Source: Hydrogenophaga sp. (GTDB lineage: Bacteria > Pseudomonadota > Gammaproteobacteria > Burkholderiales > Burkholderiaceae_C). Taken from it: a DNA stretch of 64,000 nucleotides. A program made the position numbers and the translations under genes. Location of the stretch: the NCBI GenBank assembly GCA_016741995.1, contig JACVCO010000010.1, forward strand, positions 1 through 64,000, read 5' to 3'. Below the pieces are notes generated by a model that had not been told where the DNA came from, did not search any database, and saw nothing but the letters and a program-made list of their open reading frames with translations. Each line of letters begins with the position of its first letter. Within the stretch, counting starts at the first letter, position 1. Positions 1 to 8,922 of the stretch are shown here, piece by piece.

Positions 1-2
1 CA

Positions 3-164
3 GCGGGCATCTCGGGGGCGATCCAGCACCTGGCGGGCATGAAGGATTCGAAGGTGATCGTGGCGATCAACAAGGACCCGGAGGCCCCGATCTTCAGTGT
101 GGCCGACTACGGCCTGGAGGCCGATCTGTTCGAGGCCGTGCCGGCTCTCGTCAAGGCGCTCTGA
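3..164 (+). CDS. etfA: Electron transfer flavoprotein alpha subunit, C-terminal end (partial)
   Basis: The open frame enters from the left window edge and codes for the last 53 residues of EtfA. It carries the typical FAD-domain end: [13 protein letters not shown], then [14 protein letters not shown] and a closing helix rich in Leu/Val. EtfA with EtfB accepts electrons from acyl-CoA dehydrogenases and passes them to ETF-ubiquinone oxidoreductase. The acyl-CoA dehydrogenase gene follows 76 bp downstream on the same strand, which fits the role. A strong intrinsic terminator sits right after the stop codon, so the downstream gene probably has its own promoter or depends on read-through. The N-terminal part lies outside the window. 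Confidence 0.93.
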   Translation, partial: AGISGAIQHLAGMKDSKVIVAINKDPEAPIFSVADYGLEADLFEAVPALVKAL

Positions 165-180
165 TCCGAAGAGCACCCCC

Positions 181-210
181 AAGGGCATCGCGCGCGATGC
201 CCTTTTTTCT
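181..210 (+). terminator. Intrinsic terminator after etfA
   Basis: A perfect 24-bp palindrome (181-204, arms AAGGGCATCGCG/CGCGATGCCCTT) is followed by a run of T. It lies 16 bp after the etfA stop codon and ends 31 bp before the acyl-CoA dehydrogenase start. Confidence 0.88.
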
Positions 211-240
211 GTATTCGCGCATCCCTGGAGACACCACGCC

Positions 241-2028
241 ATGAGCTACACCGCCCCCGTCAAGGACATGCTGTTCAACATCGAGCACCTGGCGCGCATC
301 GACCAGGTCGCCGCGCTGCCGGGCTTTGAAGACGCCGGCCTGGAAACCGCGCAGGCGGTGCTCGAGGAATGCGCCAAGCTCAACGAGGGCGTGGTCGCAC
401 CGCTCAACCGCGAAGGCGATCTCAAGCCTTCGTCCGTGAAGGACGGCGTGGTCACCACCACGCCCGGCTTCAAGGACGCCTACCGCCAGTACGCCGAAGG
501 CGGCTGGCAGGGCCTGCAGCACCCCACGGATTTCGGCGGCCAGGGCCTGCCCAAGACCATCGGCTCGGTCTGCGGCGAAATGCTCAACAGCGCCAACCTG
601 AGCTTCGCGCTGTGCCCGCTGCTCACCGACGGCGCCATCGAAGCCCTGCTGACCGCGGGCAGCGACGAGCAGAAGGAGACGTACCTGCACAAGCTCATCA
701 GCGGTGAGTGGACGGGCACCATGAACCTCACCGAGCCGCAGGCCGGTTCCGACCTGGCCGCGGTGCGCTCGCGCGCCGAGCCGCAGCCCGACGGCACCTA
801 CAAGATCTTCGGCACCAAGATCTTCATCACCTACGGTGAGCACGACATGGCCGACAACATCGTGCACCTGGTGCTGGCGCGCGTGGTGGGCGCGCCCGAA
901 GGCGTGAAGGGCATCAGCCTGTTCACCGTGCCCAAGTTCCTGGTCAACAAAGATGGTTCGCTCGGCAAGCGCAACGACGTGCATTGCGTCAGCATCGAGC
1001 ACAAGCTCGGCATCAAGGCCAGCCCCACGGCCGTTCTGCAATACGGCGACAACGGCGGCGCCATCGGCACGCTCGTGGGCCAGGAGAACCGCGGCCTCGA
1101 GTACATGTTCATCATGATGAACGCCGCGCGCTACGCGGTGGGCGTGCAGGGCATCGCCATCAGCGAACGCGCCTACCAGCAGGCCGTGCAGTACGCGCGC
1201 GACCGCGTGCAGAGCCGCCCGGTCGATGGCAGCCTGAACACCGCCGCGCCCATCATTCACCACCCCGACGTGAAGCGCATGCTCATGACCATGCGCGCCG
1301 CCACCGAAGGCTGCCGCGCCATGGCCAGTGTGGCCGCGGCCGCGTACGACGCCGCGCACCACCACCCCGACGCCGATGTGCGCAAGCAGAACCAGGCGTT
1401 CTACGAATTCCTGGTGCCGCTGGTGAAGGGCTACAGCACCGAGATGAGCCTGGAGGTCACCAGCCTGGGCGTGCAGGTGCACGGTGGCATGGGCTTCATT
1501 GAAGAAACCGGCGCCGCCCAGCACTACCGCGACGCCAAGATCCTCACCATCTACGAAGGCACCACCGCCATCCAGGCCAACGACCTCGTGGGCCGCAAGA
1601 CGGCGCGCGATGGCGGCACCGTGGCCAAGGCCATCGCGGCGCAGGTGCGCGGCACCGAAGCCGAGCTCGCCAAGGGCAGCGCCCACGCCCAGGCCGTGGG
1701 CAAGCGCCTCACGGCAGCGCGCGAGGCCTTCGAGCAGGCGGTGGACTTCATCGTCGCCAACACCAAGGCCAACCCCAACGCGGCCTTCGCGGGCAGCGTG
1801 CCTTACCTCATGCTCGCCGGCAACCTCATGGCGGGCTGGCAACTCGCGCGCGCGCTGCTGGTGGCCGAAGACCTGTCGGCCAAGGGACAGGACAAAGCCT
1901 TCATGGACGCGAAGATCACCACCGCGCGTTTCTATGCCGACCACCTGCTCAGCCGCGCCCCGGGCGTGGCGGCCTCCATCGTCGATGGCGCCGAAGGCGT
2001 GACGGCGATGGCCCTCGAAGCGTTCTGA
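241..2028 (+). CDS. Acyl-CoA dehydrogenase, DmdC-like (about 595 aa)
   Basis: FAD-dependent acyl-CoA dehydrogenase of 595 residues. This is the longer family resembling 3-methylmercaptopropionyl-CoA dehydrogenase, with an extra N-terminal cap and a C-terminal extension. The usual order is visible: N-terminal helical domain, the beta-domain motif GEWTGTMNLTEPQAGSDL (about residues 155-172), and the C-terminal helical domain. Its motif YEGTTAIQ holds Glu439, the position of the catalytic base in this superfamily. Start: the frame is open from position 97, but that stretch runs through the etfA end and terminator. ATG 241 (MSYTAPVKDMLF) matches the family N-terminus. It would oxidise an acyl-CoA thioester and reduce ETF. 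The exact chain (beta-oxidation or a branched/sulfur acyl-CoA) cannot be read from sequence. Confidence 0.9.
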   Translation: MSYTAPVKDMLFNIEHLARIDQVAALPGFEDAGLETAQAVLEECAKLNEGVVAPLNREGDLKPSSVKDGVVTTTPGFKDAYRQYAEGGWQGLQHPTDFGGQGLPKTIGSVCGEMLNSANLSFALCPLLTDGAIEALLTAGSDEQKETYLHKLISGEWTGTMNLTEPQAGSDLAAVRSRAEPQPDGTYKIFGTKIFITYGEHDMADNIVHLVLARVVGAPEGVKGISLFTVPKFLVNKDGSLGKRNDVHCVSIEHKLGIKASPTAVLQYGDNGGAIGTLVGQENRGLEYMFIMMNAARYAVGVQGIAISERAYQQAVQYARDRVQSRPVDGSLNTAAPIIHHPDVKRMLMTMRAATEGCRAMASVAAAAYDAAHHHPDADVRKQNQAFYEFLVPLVKGYSTEMSLEVTSLGVQVHGGMGFIEETGAAQHYRDAKILTIYEGTTAIQANDLVGRKTARDGGTVAKAIAAQVRGTEAELAKGSAHAQAVGKRLTAAREAFEQAVDFIVANTKANPNAAFAGSVPYLMLAGNLMAGWQLARALLVAEDLSAKGQDKAFMDAKITTARFYADHLLSRAPGVAASIVDGAEGVTAMALEAF

Positions 2029-2047
2029 ATCACCACACGGAGACACC

Positions 2048-3028
2048 ATGCCCGCACCCGAGCGCACCCTGCCCCCGGTCCTCAAGAACCTCAAGTTCCC
2101 GGTGATCGGCTCGCCGCTGTTCATCATCAGCAACCCCAAGCTCGTGCTGGCGCAATGCAAGGCGGGCGTGGTGGGTTCCATGCCCGCGCTCAACGCGCGC
2201 CCGGCTTCGCAGCTCGATGAATGGCTGGCCGAGATCACCGAAGGCATCGCGGCGCACAACAAGGCCAACCCCGACAACCCGGCCGCGCCCTTCGCCATCA
2301 ACCAGATCGTGCACAAGAGCAACGACCGGCTCGAGCAGGACATGGCGCTGTGCGCCAAGTACCAGGTGCCCATCGTCATCACCAGCCTGGGCGCGCGCGA
2401 AGACGTGAACCAGGCCGTGCACGCCTGGGGTGGCATCGTCATGCACGACGTCATCAACAACGTGTTCGCGCACAAGGCGATCGAGAAGGGCGCGGACGGC
2501 CTGATCCCGGTGGCCGCGGGCGCCGGTGGCCACGCCAGCGTGAAGAGCCCCTTCGCCATGGTGCAGGAGATCCGCGAATGGTTCGGCGGCCCGGTGGCGC
2601 TGTCGGGTTCCATCGCCTCGGGCGGCGCCATCCTGGCCGCGCAGGCCATGGGCGCCGATCTCGCCTACATCGGCTCGGCCTTCATCGCCACGCACGAGGC
2701 GCGCGCGGTGGATGGCTACAAGCAGATGATCGTGGACAGCAGTTCCGACGACATCATCTACAGCAACTTCTACACCGGCATCCACGGCAACTACCTCAAG
2801 GGCAGCATCAAGAACGCCGGCATGGACCCGGAGAACCTGCCCGAGAGCGACCCGAGCAAGATGAACTTCTCCACCGGGGAAGGCGCCAACGCCGCCAAGG
2901 CCTGGCGCGACATCTGGGGTTGCGGCCAGGGCATCGGCGCCATCCGCGAGGTGATGCCGGCCGCCGACATGGTGGCGCGCTTCAAGCGCGAATACGCCGA
3001 GGCCAAAGCGCGGCTCTGCGCGGCCTGA
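2048..3028 (+). CDS. NAD(P)H-dependent flavin oxidoreductase / nitronate monooxygenase family
   Basis: A 326-residue FMN-dependent TIM-barrel protein of the nitronate monooxygenase (2-nitropropane dioxygenase) family. Seen: an N-terminal PVIGSPLFIISNP strand-loop, the central AAGAGGH motif (about residues 156-162) and the phosphate-binding SGSIASGGAILAAQAMGAD segment. It starts 19 bp after the acyl-CoA dehydrogenase stop with a GGAG-type ribosome site, so the two are probably co-transcribed. Some family members are enoyl-ACP reductases (FabK-like) or act in fatty-acid metabolism; in this context a role with the acyl-CoA dehydrogenase is possible but is inference. Confidence 0.85.
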   Translation: MPAPERTLPPVLKNLKFPVIGSPLFIISNPKLVLAQCKAGVVGSMPALNARPASQLDEWLAEITEGIAAHNKANPDNPAAPFAINQIVHKSNDRLEQDMALCAKYQVPIVITSLGAREDVNQAVHAWGGIVMHDVINNVFAHKAIEKGADGLIPVAAGAGGHASVKSPFAMVQEIREWFGGPVALSGSIASGGAILAAQAMGADLAYIGSAFIATHEARAVDGYKQMIVDSSSDDIIYSNFYTGIHGNYLKGSIKNAGMDPENLPESDPSKMNFSTGEGANAAKAWRDIWGCGQGIGAIREVMPAADMVARFKREYAEAKARLCAA

Positions 3029-3045
3029 GGCCGGGGCCGTACGGG

Positions 3046-3972
3046 TCAAGCGGCCGCACTGGCCGCTTGGCGCTCTGCCTCCGCCCAGAATGACTCGGCC
3101 GCCTGGCCAAGGCCTGCGCGGTGGCGTTGCAGCCGGATCTGCAGCGGCACGTGCCACTCCGCCGGCGCTGCCACGACGAGCCGGCCGCGCTCCAGATCAT
3201 CCTGAACAAGGCGCTCCGGTAGCCACGCGAGGCCACGTCCATCGAGCGCCATGGTTCTCAGGACGGCGGCCAGGTGCGCGGTCATCACGGGTTGCACCGC
3301 GAGCCGCTCAAGGGCTGGGCCTTTCAGCTCTCGCAGAATCCGGCCCAAGCCCGACTCTGCGCTGTATGCCAGCAGCGCAATGGTCTGGCCCTTTCCCTTG
3401 GTGCCCAGACTGTGCAGCGGCGCGCCCGACGGGTCGGGCGCCGACACCGGGACCAAGTGATCGGTGCCCACCACCAGGCTCGGAAACTCGATCGCATCGA
3501 GCACCCCGCGCACGCCCGGGTGGCCATGGGCCAGCATGAAGTTCACCTGACTCTGTGACAGCAGGGCCTCGCATTTCTGCTGCACGTCCGACACCAGTTG
3601 AATCGGGCCCATGGTGGCCCGTGTCTCCAAGGCCTGCAGCCAACGCGGCAGGAAGGTGAACGACAGCGCGTGGGTGGACGCGAAGCGCAGCGTCATCGAG
3701 TGGGCCTCGGCGACGCTTCTGGCTTCACCTGGAATGGCCGCCACCCGGGCCTGCAGATCCTGAGCGGCGCCCCGGAACCATTCGCCGACCTCCGTGACGC
3801 GGGCGGGTTGCGAGCTTCGGTCGAACAGATCGACCCCGAGCCATTCCTCCAGGGCGCGGATGCGCCGACTGAATGCGGGCTGCGTCATGTGGCGTTCATC
3901 CGCTGCTCGCGAAAAGTTGCCCGAGGCCGCCAGCGCCATGAAGTCCTCGATCCACGAAAGGTTCATTGTCAT
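3046..3972 (-). CDS. LysR-family transcriptional regulator, probable regulator of tarD
   Basis: A 308-residue LysR-type regulator. Residues about 1-60 form the winged helix-turn-helix (FMALAASGNFSRAADERHM, then QPAFSRRIRALE), and the rest is the periplasmic-binding-like effector domain. It is divergent from the tartrate dehydratase gene with 93 bp between starts, the classic LysR/target layout. A 13-bp perfect palindrome with T-N11-A form lies just in front of its start codon (3978-3990). The likely job is control of tarD and of itself in response to tartrate or a related acid; the ligand is inferred from the neighbour only. The last residues are Ala-rich (QAASAAA). Confidence 0.88.
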   Translation of the reverse strand: MTMNLSWIEDFMALAASGNFSRAADERHMTQPAFSRRIRALEEWLGVDLFDRSSQPARVTEVGEWFRGAAQDLQARVAAIPGEARSVAEAHSMTLRFASTHALSFTFLPRWLQALETRATMGPIQLVSDVQQKCEALLSQSQVNFMLAHGHPGVRGVLDAIEFPSLVVGTDHLVPVSAPDPSGAPLHSLGTKGKGQTIALLAYSAESGLGRILRELKGPALERLAVQPVMTAHLAAVLRTMALDGRGLAWLPERLVQDDLERGRLVVAAPAEWHVPLQIRLQRHRAGLGQAAESFWAEAERQAASAAA

Positions 3973-3977
3973 GGCAG

Positions 3978-3990
3978 TGCTTTCAAAGCA
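3978..3990. promoter_or_regulatory. LysR-type operator palindrome between lysR and tarD
   Basis: TGCTTTCAAAGCA is a perfect palindrome around a central C and fits the LysR T-N11-A box exactly. It ends 75 bp before the tarD start and begins 5 bp upstream of the regulator's start, where binding could repress the regulator and activate tarD. Confidence 0.6.
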
Positions 3991-4065
3991 TCAAAGACGA
4001 GAAAAACAGCATTGGCCAGGCGTTCGCGCAAAAACGATCATGCGTTCCCCCAGTCAGGAGACCTC

Positions 4066-5232
4066 ATGAAGATCGTTGAAATCCGCGAGAAAACCGTTCC
4101 GATCAGTTCGCCCATCCGCAATGCCTACATCGACTTTAGCAAGATGAATCTGAGTCTTGTGGCCGTGGTCACCGACGTGATTCGCGATGGCAAACCCGTG
4201 GTGGGCTACGGCTTCAACTCCAATGGCCGCTATGGCCAAGGCACGTTGATGCGAGAGCGTTTCATCCCGCGCATCCTGGAAGCCAAAGCGGACAGCCTGA
4301 TCGACAGCTGCGGCAACAACCTGGATCCGCACAAGATCTGGGCCACCATGTTCATGAACGAAAAGCCCGGTGGCCATGGTGAACGCTCGGTTGCGATCGG
4401 GACCATCGACATGGCGGTGTGGGACGCAGTTGCCAAGATTGAAGGCAAGCCGCTGTTCCAGTTGCTGTCCGATCGTTATGGCGACGGCCAACCCGACCGC
4501 AAGATCTTCGTCTACGCCGCTGGCGGCTATTACCACCCCGGGCAGGATCACCGCGCGCTGCAGGACGAAATGCGCAGCTACATCGACCGTGGGTACACCG
4601 TGGTGAAGAAGAAGATCGGTGGCGCTTCGCTCGACGAAGATCTGCGCCGTATCGACGCCATCATGGACGTGCTGCAGGACGGCCAGAAGCTGTGCGTTGA
4701 TGCCAACGGACGCTTCGACCTCGACACCGCGATCGCCTACGCCAAGGCGCTCTCGCAATACGACCTGTTCTGGTACGAAGAGCCCGGCGATCCGCTGGAT
4801 TTCGAACTGCAGGCTGCGCTGCGCAACTACTACAAGAACCCGATGGCGACCGGTGAGAACCTGTTTTCCATGCAGGACGCGCGCAACCTCATCCGCTACG
4901 GCGGCATGCGCCCCGACCGGGATTGGCTGCAGTTCGATTGCGCGCTCAGTTACGGCCTGGTCGAGTACTTGCGCACGTTGGAGATGCTCAAGGAGCACGG
5001 CTGGTCTGCCAGCCGATGCATCCCGCACGGTGGTCACCAGATGTCGCTCAACATCGCCGCGGGCCTGGGCCTGGGCGGCAATGAGTCCTACCCGGATCTG
5101 TTCCAGCCCTACGGCGGCTTCCCCGATGGCGTGAAGGTCGAGAACAGCTACGTGACGCTGCCCGATCTGCCCGGCATCGGCTTCGAAGGCAAGGCCGACC
5201 TGTACCGCGAAATGAAGGCCCTGGCGGGCTAA
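4066..5232 (+). CDS. tarD: D(-)-tartrate dehydratase (enolase superfamily)
   Basis: A 388-residue enolase-superfamily enzyme whose sequence closely follows the characterised Bradyrhizobium D(-)-tartrate dehydratase in length and in long stretches (SSPIRNAYIDF, GYGFNSNGRYGQG, NEKPGGHGERS). Catalytic features seen: the K-x-K motif at Lys181-Lys183 (VVKKKIGG), metal ligands in VDANGRF, WYEEPGDP and ATGEN, and the C-terminal catalytic-His segment PHGGHQMSLN. The reaction removes water from D-tartrate to give oxaloacetate. Start ATG 4066 has an AGGAG site 5 bp upstream (4056-4060); the frame is open far upstream but that part overlaps the divergent regulator. No transporter is adjacent. Among hexarate and gluconate genes this adds a third sugar-acid route. 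Confidence 0.93.
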   Translation: MKIVEIREKTVPISSPIRNAYIDFSKMNLSLVAVVTDVIRDGKPVVGYGFNSNGRYGQGTLMRERFIPRILEAKADSLIDSCGNNLDPHKIWATMFMNEKPGGHGERSVAIGTIDMAVWDAVAKIEGKPLFQLLSDRYGDGQPDRKIFVYAAGGYYHPGQDHRALQDEMRSYIDRGYTVVKKKIGGASLDEDLRRIDAIMDVLQDGQKLCVDANGRFDLDTAIAYAKALSQYDLFWYEEPGDPLDFELQAALRNYYKNPMATGENLFSMQDARNLIRYGGMRPDRDWLQFDCALSYGLVEYLRTLEMLKEHGWSASRCIPHGGHQMSLNIAAGLGLGGNESYPDLFQPYGGFPDGVKVENSYVTLPDLPGIGFEGKADLYREMKALAG

Positions 5233-5264
5233 CACGCGGGCTGAGACTGCGGCGTGCACGCGCT

Positions 5265-5288
5265 CCCCGGGGCATCGATGCCCCGCGC
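5265..5288. terminator. Palindrome between convergent tarD and PBP1A genes
   Basis: GGGGCATCGATGCCCC (5269-5284) is a perfect 16-bp palindrome in the 65-bp gap between two converging genes. It has no clear T run on either side, so it is a candidate bidirectional terminator only. Confidence 0.4.
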
Positions 5289-5297
5289 GGGTGGCCT

Positions 5298-7646
5298 TCA
5301 GTTCGGCGGCGTTTGCGGTGTTTGCGGCGCTGCGCCGCCACCACGCAGCCAGCTGCCGATCGCGTCGAACACGCGGCCCACCTCGGCACCAAAGTTGGTC
5401 TTGTATTGCACGCCGGCGGTGTCCGAAATCTGCGCCACCCAGCCGCCGCCCTGCCATTCGCTGTAGAGCCAGTCGTCGCCGTCGCGCACCAGGCCGGCGG
5501 GCGGGGCGGGCAGTTCCATCACGGGCTTGCCTCTGAGTGCGGCGCCCATGTAGTCGATCCAGATGGGCAGCGCGATGCGCCCGCCCGATTCGCTGCCGCC
5601 CAGGCTGCGTGGCTTGTCGTAGCCCACCCACACGGCGGTGGCCAGCGTGGGCTGGAAGCCCACGAACCAGGCGTCCACCGCGTCGTTGGTGGTGCCGGTC
5701 TTGCCATACAGATCCGGGCGTTTGAGCGTGGCCTGCGCGCGCGCGGCGGTGCCGCTGCGCGTCACTTCGTTGAGCAGGCTGGAGACCACGTAGGCATTGC
5801 GCGCGGGGATGGCGCGGGTCTCTTCCGTCAGCGGCGCGGGCGGTGGCGCTTCGAACAGCACCCTGCCTTGCGCGTCGGTGATCTTCTCGATCACCAGCGG
5901 TGGCACGCGCCAGCCGCCGTTGGCCAGTGTGGCGTAGGCCTGCGCCATCTGCATGGGCGTGGCGCTGCCCGTGCCCAGCGCGAAGGTGAGGTCGTCGGGC
6001 TGGCGCGCCGGGTCGAGCCCGTAGCGGCCGGCCCATTCGCGCGCGGTGCCCGTGCCGGTGTGCTGCAGCACGCGCACGCTGGCCAGGTTGCTCGAACGCG
6101 CCAGCGCCTCGCGCACGCTGATCGGCCCCAGGGTTTCGCCGTTGCTGTTGGCCGGGCTCCAGCCGTTGGCGGCGGTGAAGGGCAGGTCGTCCACGCGCGT
6201 GGCCGGCATCACGCGCGCTTCCAGTGCGGCGGAGTACAGCAGTGGCTTGAAAGCCGAGCCCGGCTGGCGCCAGCCCTGGGTGACGTGGTTGAACGGCTGG
6301 CGCGTAAAATCGAAGCCACCCACCAGCGCGCGGATGCGGCCGGTCTGCGGGTCCATCGACACGAGCGCGGCCTCCACCTCGGGCCATTGCGAGATGGCCC
6401 ACACGTCGCGCTTCTTGTCCTTGGTCTTGCCGGTGCTCACCACGCGCACCACGGCGCCGCGCGCGATCTTCAGCGGGGCCTTGGCCTGCGGGCTCAGGCC
6501 GCGCTGCGCCCAGCGCAGGCCTTCGCCCTGCACGGTGATGCGCTCGCCGCTGGCCAGTTGCACCTGCAGGGCCTTGGGGTTCGCATCGAGCACGATGCCC
6601 ACGCGCAGGGTTTCGTCGTCGCGGTGGTCTTTCAGCGCCTCGGCCGCGGCGCGTTCGAGTTCCTGCCCGTTGCCCGAGGGGAGTGTCTCGGTGTCTTCCG
6701 GCCCGCGCCAGGCGCCGCGGCGTTCGAACGCCAGCACACCGCGTTGCACGGCGGCGTGCGCCGCGCGCTGGTCGGCCGCCACCAGCGATGTGGTGACGCG
6801 CAGGCCCTTGGAATAGGCCTCGGTGCCGAAGCGCTCCACCACGGCCTGGCGCGCCATCTCGGCCACGTGCGCCGCGTGCACGCTGCGCAGGCCGGGGGTG
6901 CGGATGGTGAGTTTCTCCGCGCGGGCCGCGGCGAGCTGCTTGTCGTTGATGACGCCGGTGACGTGCATGCGCTCCAGCACCACGCGCTGGCGTTGCGTGG
7001 CGCGCTGGAAGTTGGCCACGGGGTTGGCGTAGTAGGGGTTCTGCGGCAGGCCGGCGAGCATGGCGGTCTCGGCCAAAGAGAGCTTGTCCAGCGGCTTGCC
7101 GAAGTAGATCTGCGACGCGGCCGCGAAGCCGTAGGCGCGCTGGCCGAGAAAGATCTCGTTGAGGTAGATCTCCAGGATGCGGTCCTTGGAGAGCTCGTTC
7201 TCCAGCTTGAGCGCGAGCCAGATCTCCTTGGCTTTGCGCTCGGCCGAGAACTCGCGCGTGAGCAGCATGGTGCGCACCAACTGCTGCGTGATGGTGGAAG
7301 CGCCCTGGCGGCGCCCGCCGGTGACGGCCGCCACCAGCGCGCGCGCCATGCCCTTCGGGTCCACGCCCGAGTGCTCGCGAAAGCGCGCGTCTTCCACCGC
7401 CAGCACGGCCTGCTGCATCTGCAGCGGCATGCGCGCCAGCGGCACGTACTCGCGCCGCTCGGCGCCGAACTGCGCGATCTCCTCGCCATCGGCGGTGAGC
7501 ACCTGCAGCGGCAGCTTGGGCTGGTAGTTGACGATGCGGTCCAGCGAGGGCAGATCCAGCATGGACGCCGGGGCCGGCAACGCAAAAGAGAAAGCCGCGA
7601 CAAAGGCCAGTGCAAGGGCCGCGCGGCGGGGGGCAGTTCGAAGCAT
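5298..7646 (-). CDS. mrcA: Penicillin-binding protein 1A (bifunctional transglycosylase/transpeptidase)
   Basis: A 782-residue class A penicillin-binding protein that polymerises and crosslinks peptidoglycan in the periplasm. It has an N-terminal membrane anchor (ALALAFVAAFSFALPAPA). The glycosyltransferase domain carries AVEDARFREHSGVD and GRRQGASTITQQL with the FAAASQIYFGK segment. An OB-like insert follows, then the transpeptidase domain with SxxK at Ser464-Lys467 (PGSAFKP), SSN (ARSSNLAS) and KTG (YGKTGTTND). Start: the frame is open to 7820, but ATG 7646 (MLRTAPRRAAL) gives a normal cytoplasmic tail before the anchor. Length fits the family. It stands alone between two regulators. Confidence 0.93.
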   Translation of the reverse strand: MLRTAPRRAALALAFVAAFSFALPAPASMLDLPSLDRIVNYQPKLPLQVLTADGEEIAQFGAERREYVPLARMPLQMQQAVLAVEDARFREHSGVDPKGMARALVAAVTGGRRQGASTITQQLVRTMLLTREFSAERKAKEIWLALKLENELSKDRILEIYLNEIFLGQRAYGFAAASQIYFGKPLDKLSLAETAMLAGLPQNPYYANPVANFQRATQRQRVVLERMHVTGVINDKQLAAARAEKLTIRTPGLRSVHAAHVAEMARQAVVERFGTEAYSKGLRVTTSLVAADQRAAHAAVQRGVLAFERRGAWRGPEDTETLPSGNGQELERAAAEALKDHRDDETLRVGIVLDANPKALQVQLASGERITVQGEGLRWAQRGLSPQAKAPLKIARGAVVRVVSTGKTKDKKRDVWAISQWPEVEAALVSMDPQTGRIRALVGGFDFTRQPFNHVTQGWRQPGSAFKPLLYSAALEARVMPATRVDDLPFTAANGWSPANSNGETLGPISVREALARSSNLASVRVLQHTGTGTAREWAGRYGLDPARQPDDLTFALGTGSATPMQMAQAYATLANGGWRVPPLVIEKITDAQGRVLFEAPPPAPLTEETRAIPARNAYVVSSLLNEVTRSGTAARAQATLKRPDLYGKTGTTNDAVDAWFVGFQPTLATAVWVGYDKPRSLGGSESGGRIALPIWIDYMGAALRGKPVMELPAPPAGLVRDGDDWLYSEWQGGGWVAQISDTAGVQYKTNFGAEVGRVFDAIGSWLRGGGAAPQTPQTPPN

Positions 7647-7713
7647 GGGCGGGGATTGTCCGCTGCCTGCGTGAAGGGCGCGTATGGGCGTGTAACAGGG
7701 CGATGGCGAGGGT

Positions 7714-8739
7714 TCAACTGCTCCCGCGCACCACCAGCTCGAAGCCCAGGTCGGTGCTGCGGCTCGGCAGGGCTTCGTCGCGCAGCAAGGAAAGCAGCAT
7801 GCTCGCGCCCGCTTCGCCAATGGCGCGGCGTGGCGTGCGCACCGTGGTCAGTGGCGGCAGCATCTGGTCGCTGCCCGAGAGGTCGTTGAAGCCGGCCACG
7901 GCGATGCGATCAGGCACCGACACGCCGAGCCGCAGCGCGGTGAGCAGGCCGCCCTGCGCCAGGTCGTCGTTGCAGAAGAACACCGCGTCCACCTCGGGCC
8001 GGGTGCGCAGCAGGTCTTCGAGCAATTCACCGCCCAGGCGCATGGACGAAGGCTGCGGGCTCAGCAGCTCCAGCCGCGCGTCGTACAGGCCCGCGGCGCG
8101 CAGGCAGCGGCGGTAGCCCTCGGCGCGCTGCATCACGCGCGGGTCAAGCTGTGCGGCGATGAAGGCGATGCGACGGCGCCCGCGGTCCAGCAGGTGCTGG
8201 GTGATGGCGTGGCCCGCGTCCTGCTGCGAGAAGCCCACGCTGTGCACGCCCGGTGCGTCGGTGAGTTCCATCAGGTAGACGCAGGGCATGCCGCTGGCCG
8301 CCACCATCTGGCGCGCGGCCTCGGTGCGGTCGAAGCCGGTGAGCAGCACGCCCGCGGGGCGTTGCGCCAGGTAGGCGCGCAGCAGCTGTTCTTCTTCCAT
8401 CGGATCGTAGTGCGTCACGCCGATGAGGGGCTGGTAGCCGTGCGGCAGCAGCACGCGGTGCACCGCCTCGATCACGTCCACGAACAGCGCGTTGGAGAGC
8501 AGCGGCACCAGCACCGGCACCTGCGTGCCGCGTTGCGAGGCGAGGGCGCGGGCCGCCGGGTCGGGCACGTAGCCGAGCTGCTGCGCGGCGGCCTTCACGC
8601 GCTCCACCAGATCGGCCGCCACCCCGCGCTCGCCGCGCAGCGCGCGCGAGGCGGTGATGGGGCTGACCTCGGCTTCGCGGGCCACGTCCTGCAGGGTGAT
8701 GCGCCCGCTGGGGCGGCGGCGGCGTTCGGTGGTGGGCAA
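7714..8739 (-). CDS. gntR: LacI-family transcriptional regulator of gluconate genes (GntR type)
   Basis: A 341-residue LacI-family repressor with an N-terminal helix-turn-helix (TLQDVAREAEVSPITASRALRG is the recognition region, about residues 15-36) and a periplasmic-binding-like ligand domain. The start appears to be TTG 8739; no in-frame ATG lies close enough to keep the DNA-binding domain. It is divergent from gluconokinase. Two identical 13-bp operator-like sites lie in the 183-bp intergenic region, one near each gene, so autoregulation and repression of gntK-TRAP is likely. The inducer (gluconate or 6-phosphogluconate) is inferred from E. coli and Pseudomonas GntR and the neighbours. Confidence 0.85.
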   Translation of the reverse strand: MPTTERRRRPSGRITLQDVAREAEVSPITASRALRGERGVAADLVERVKAAAQQLGYVPDPAARALASQRGTQVPVLVPLLSNALFVDVIEAVHRVLLPHGYQPLIGVTHYDPMEEEQLLRAYLAQRPAGVLLTGFDRTEAARQMVAASGMPCVYLMELTDAPGVHSVGFSQQDAGHAITQHLLDRGRRRIAFIAAQLDPRVMQRAEGYRRCLRAAGLYDARLELLSPQPSSMRLGGELLEDLLRTRPEVDAVFFCNDDLAQGGLLTALRLGVSVPDRIAVAGFNDLSGSDQMLPPLTTVRTPRRAIGEAGASMLLSLLRDEALPSRSTDLGFELVVRGSS

Positions 8740-8777
8740 GGGTTTTCCCTGTTTTGGGGTGGTCAGGAACGACCGTA

Positions 8778-8790
8778 GGATAGCGCTACC
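8778..8790. promoter_or_regulatory. GntR-type operator, regulator side
   Basis: GGATAGCGCTACC with the palindromic core TAGCGCTA (8781-8788). It lies 38 bp upstream of the regulator's start and is identical over 13 bp to the site at 8908-8920. Confidence 0.65.
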
Positions 8791-8907
8791 ATAGCAGGCT
8801 TCGTATCCGGATTCGCCCTGATCTTCACACAGATCAAGGGAGCTTCCGAGGCAAGTCAGCCACCGTCAACGGCCCTGTTCCCCCGGGTCGTTTCTTTCGG
8901 ATTCTTT

Positions 8908-8920
8908 GGATAGCGCTACC
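8908..8920. promoter_or_regulatory. GntR-type operator, gntK side
   Basis: A second exact copy of GGATAGCGCTACC, ending only 2 bp before the gntK ATG. A repressor here would sit on the transcription or translation start; no normal ribosome-binding site fits in front of gntK. Confidence 0.65.
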
Positions 8921-8922
8921 CA

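Noticed and set aside
151-2649. Very long open frame (over 800 codons) on the minus strand opposite the acyl-CoA dehydrogenase and flavoprotein genes.
   Set aside because: Its translation is His/Val/Gly/Ala-biased with no domain, as expected for the antisense of GC-rich coding sequence. Similar long antisense frames at 5313-7889, 9753-11243, 27832-29847, 42140-43879 and 55340-57898 were dismissed for the same reason.
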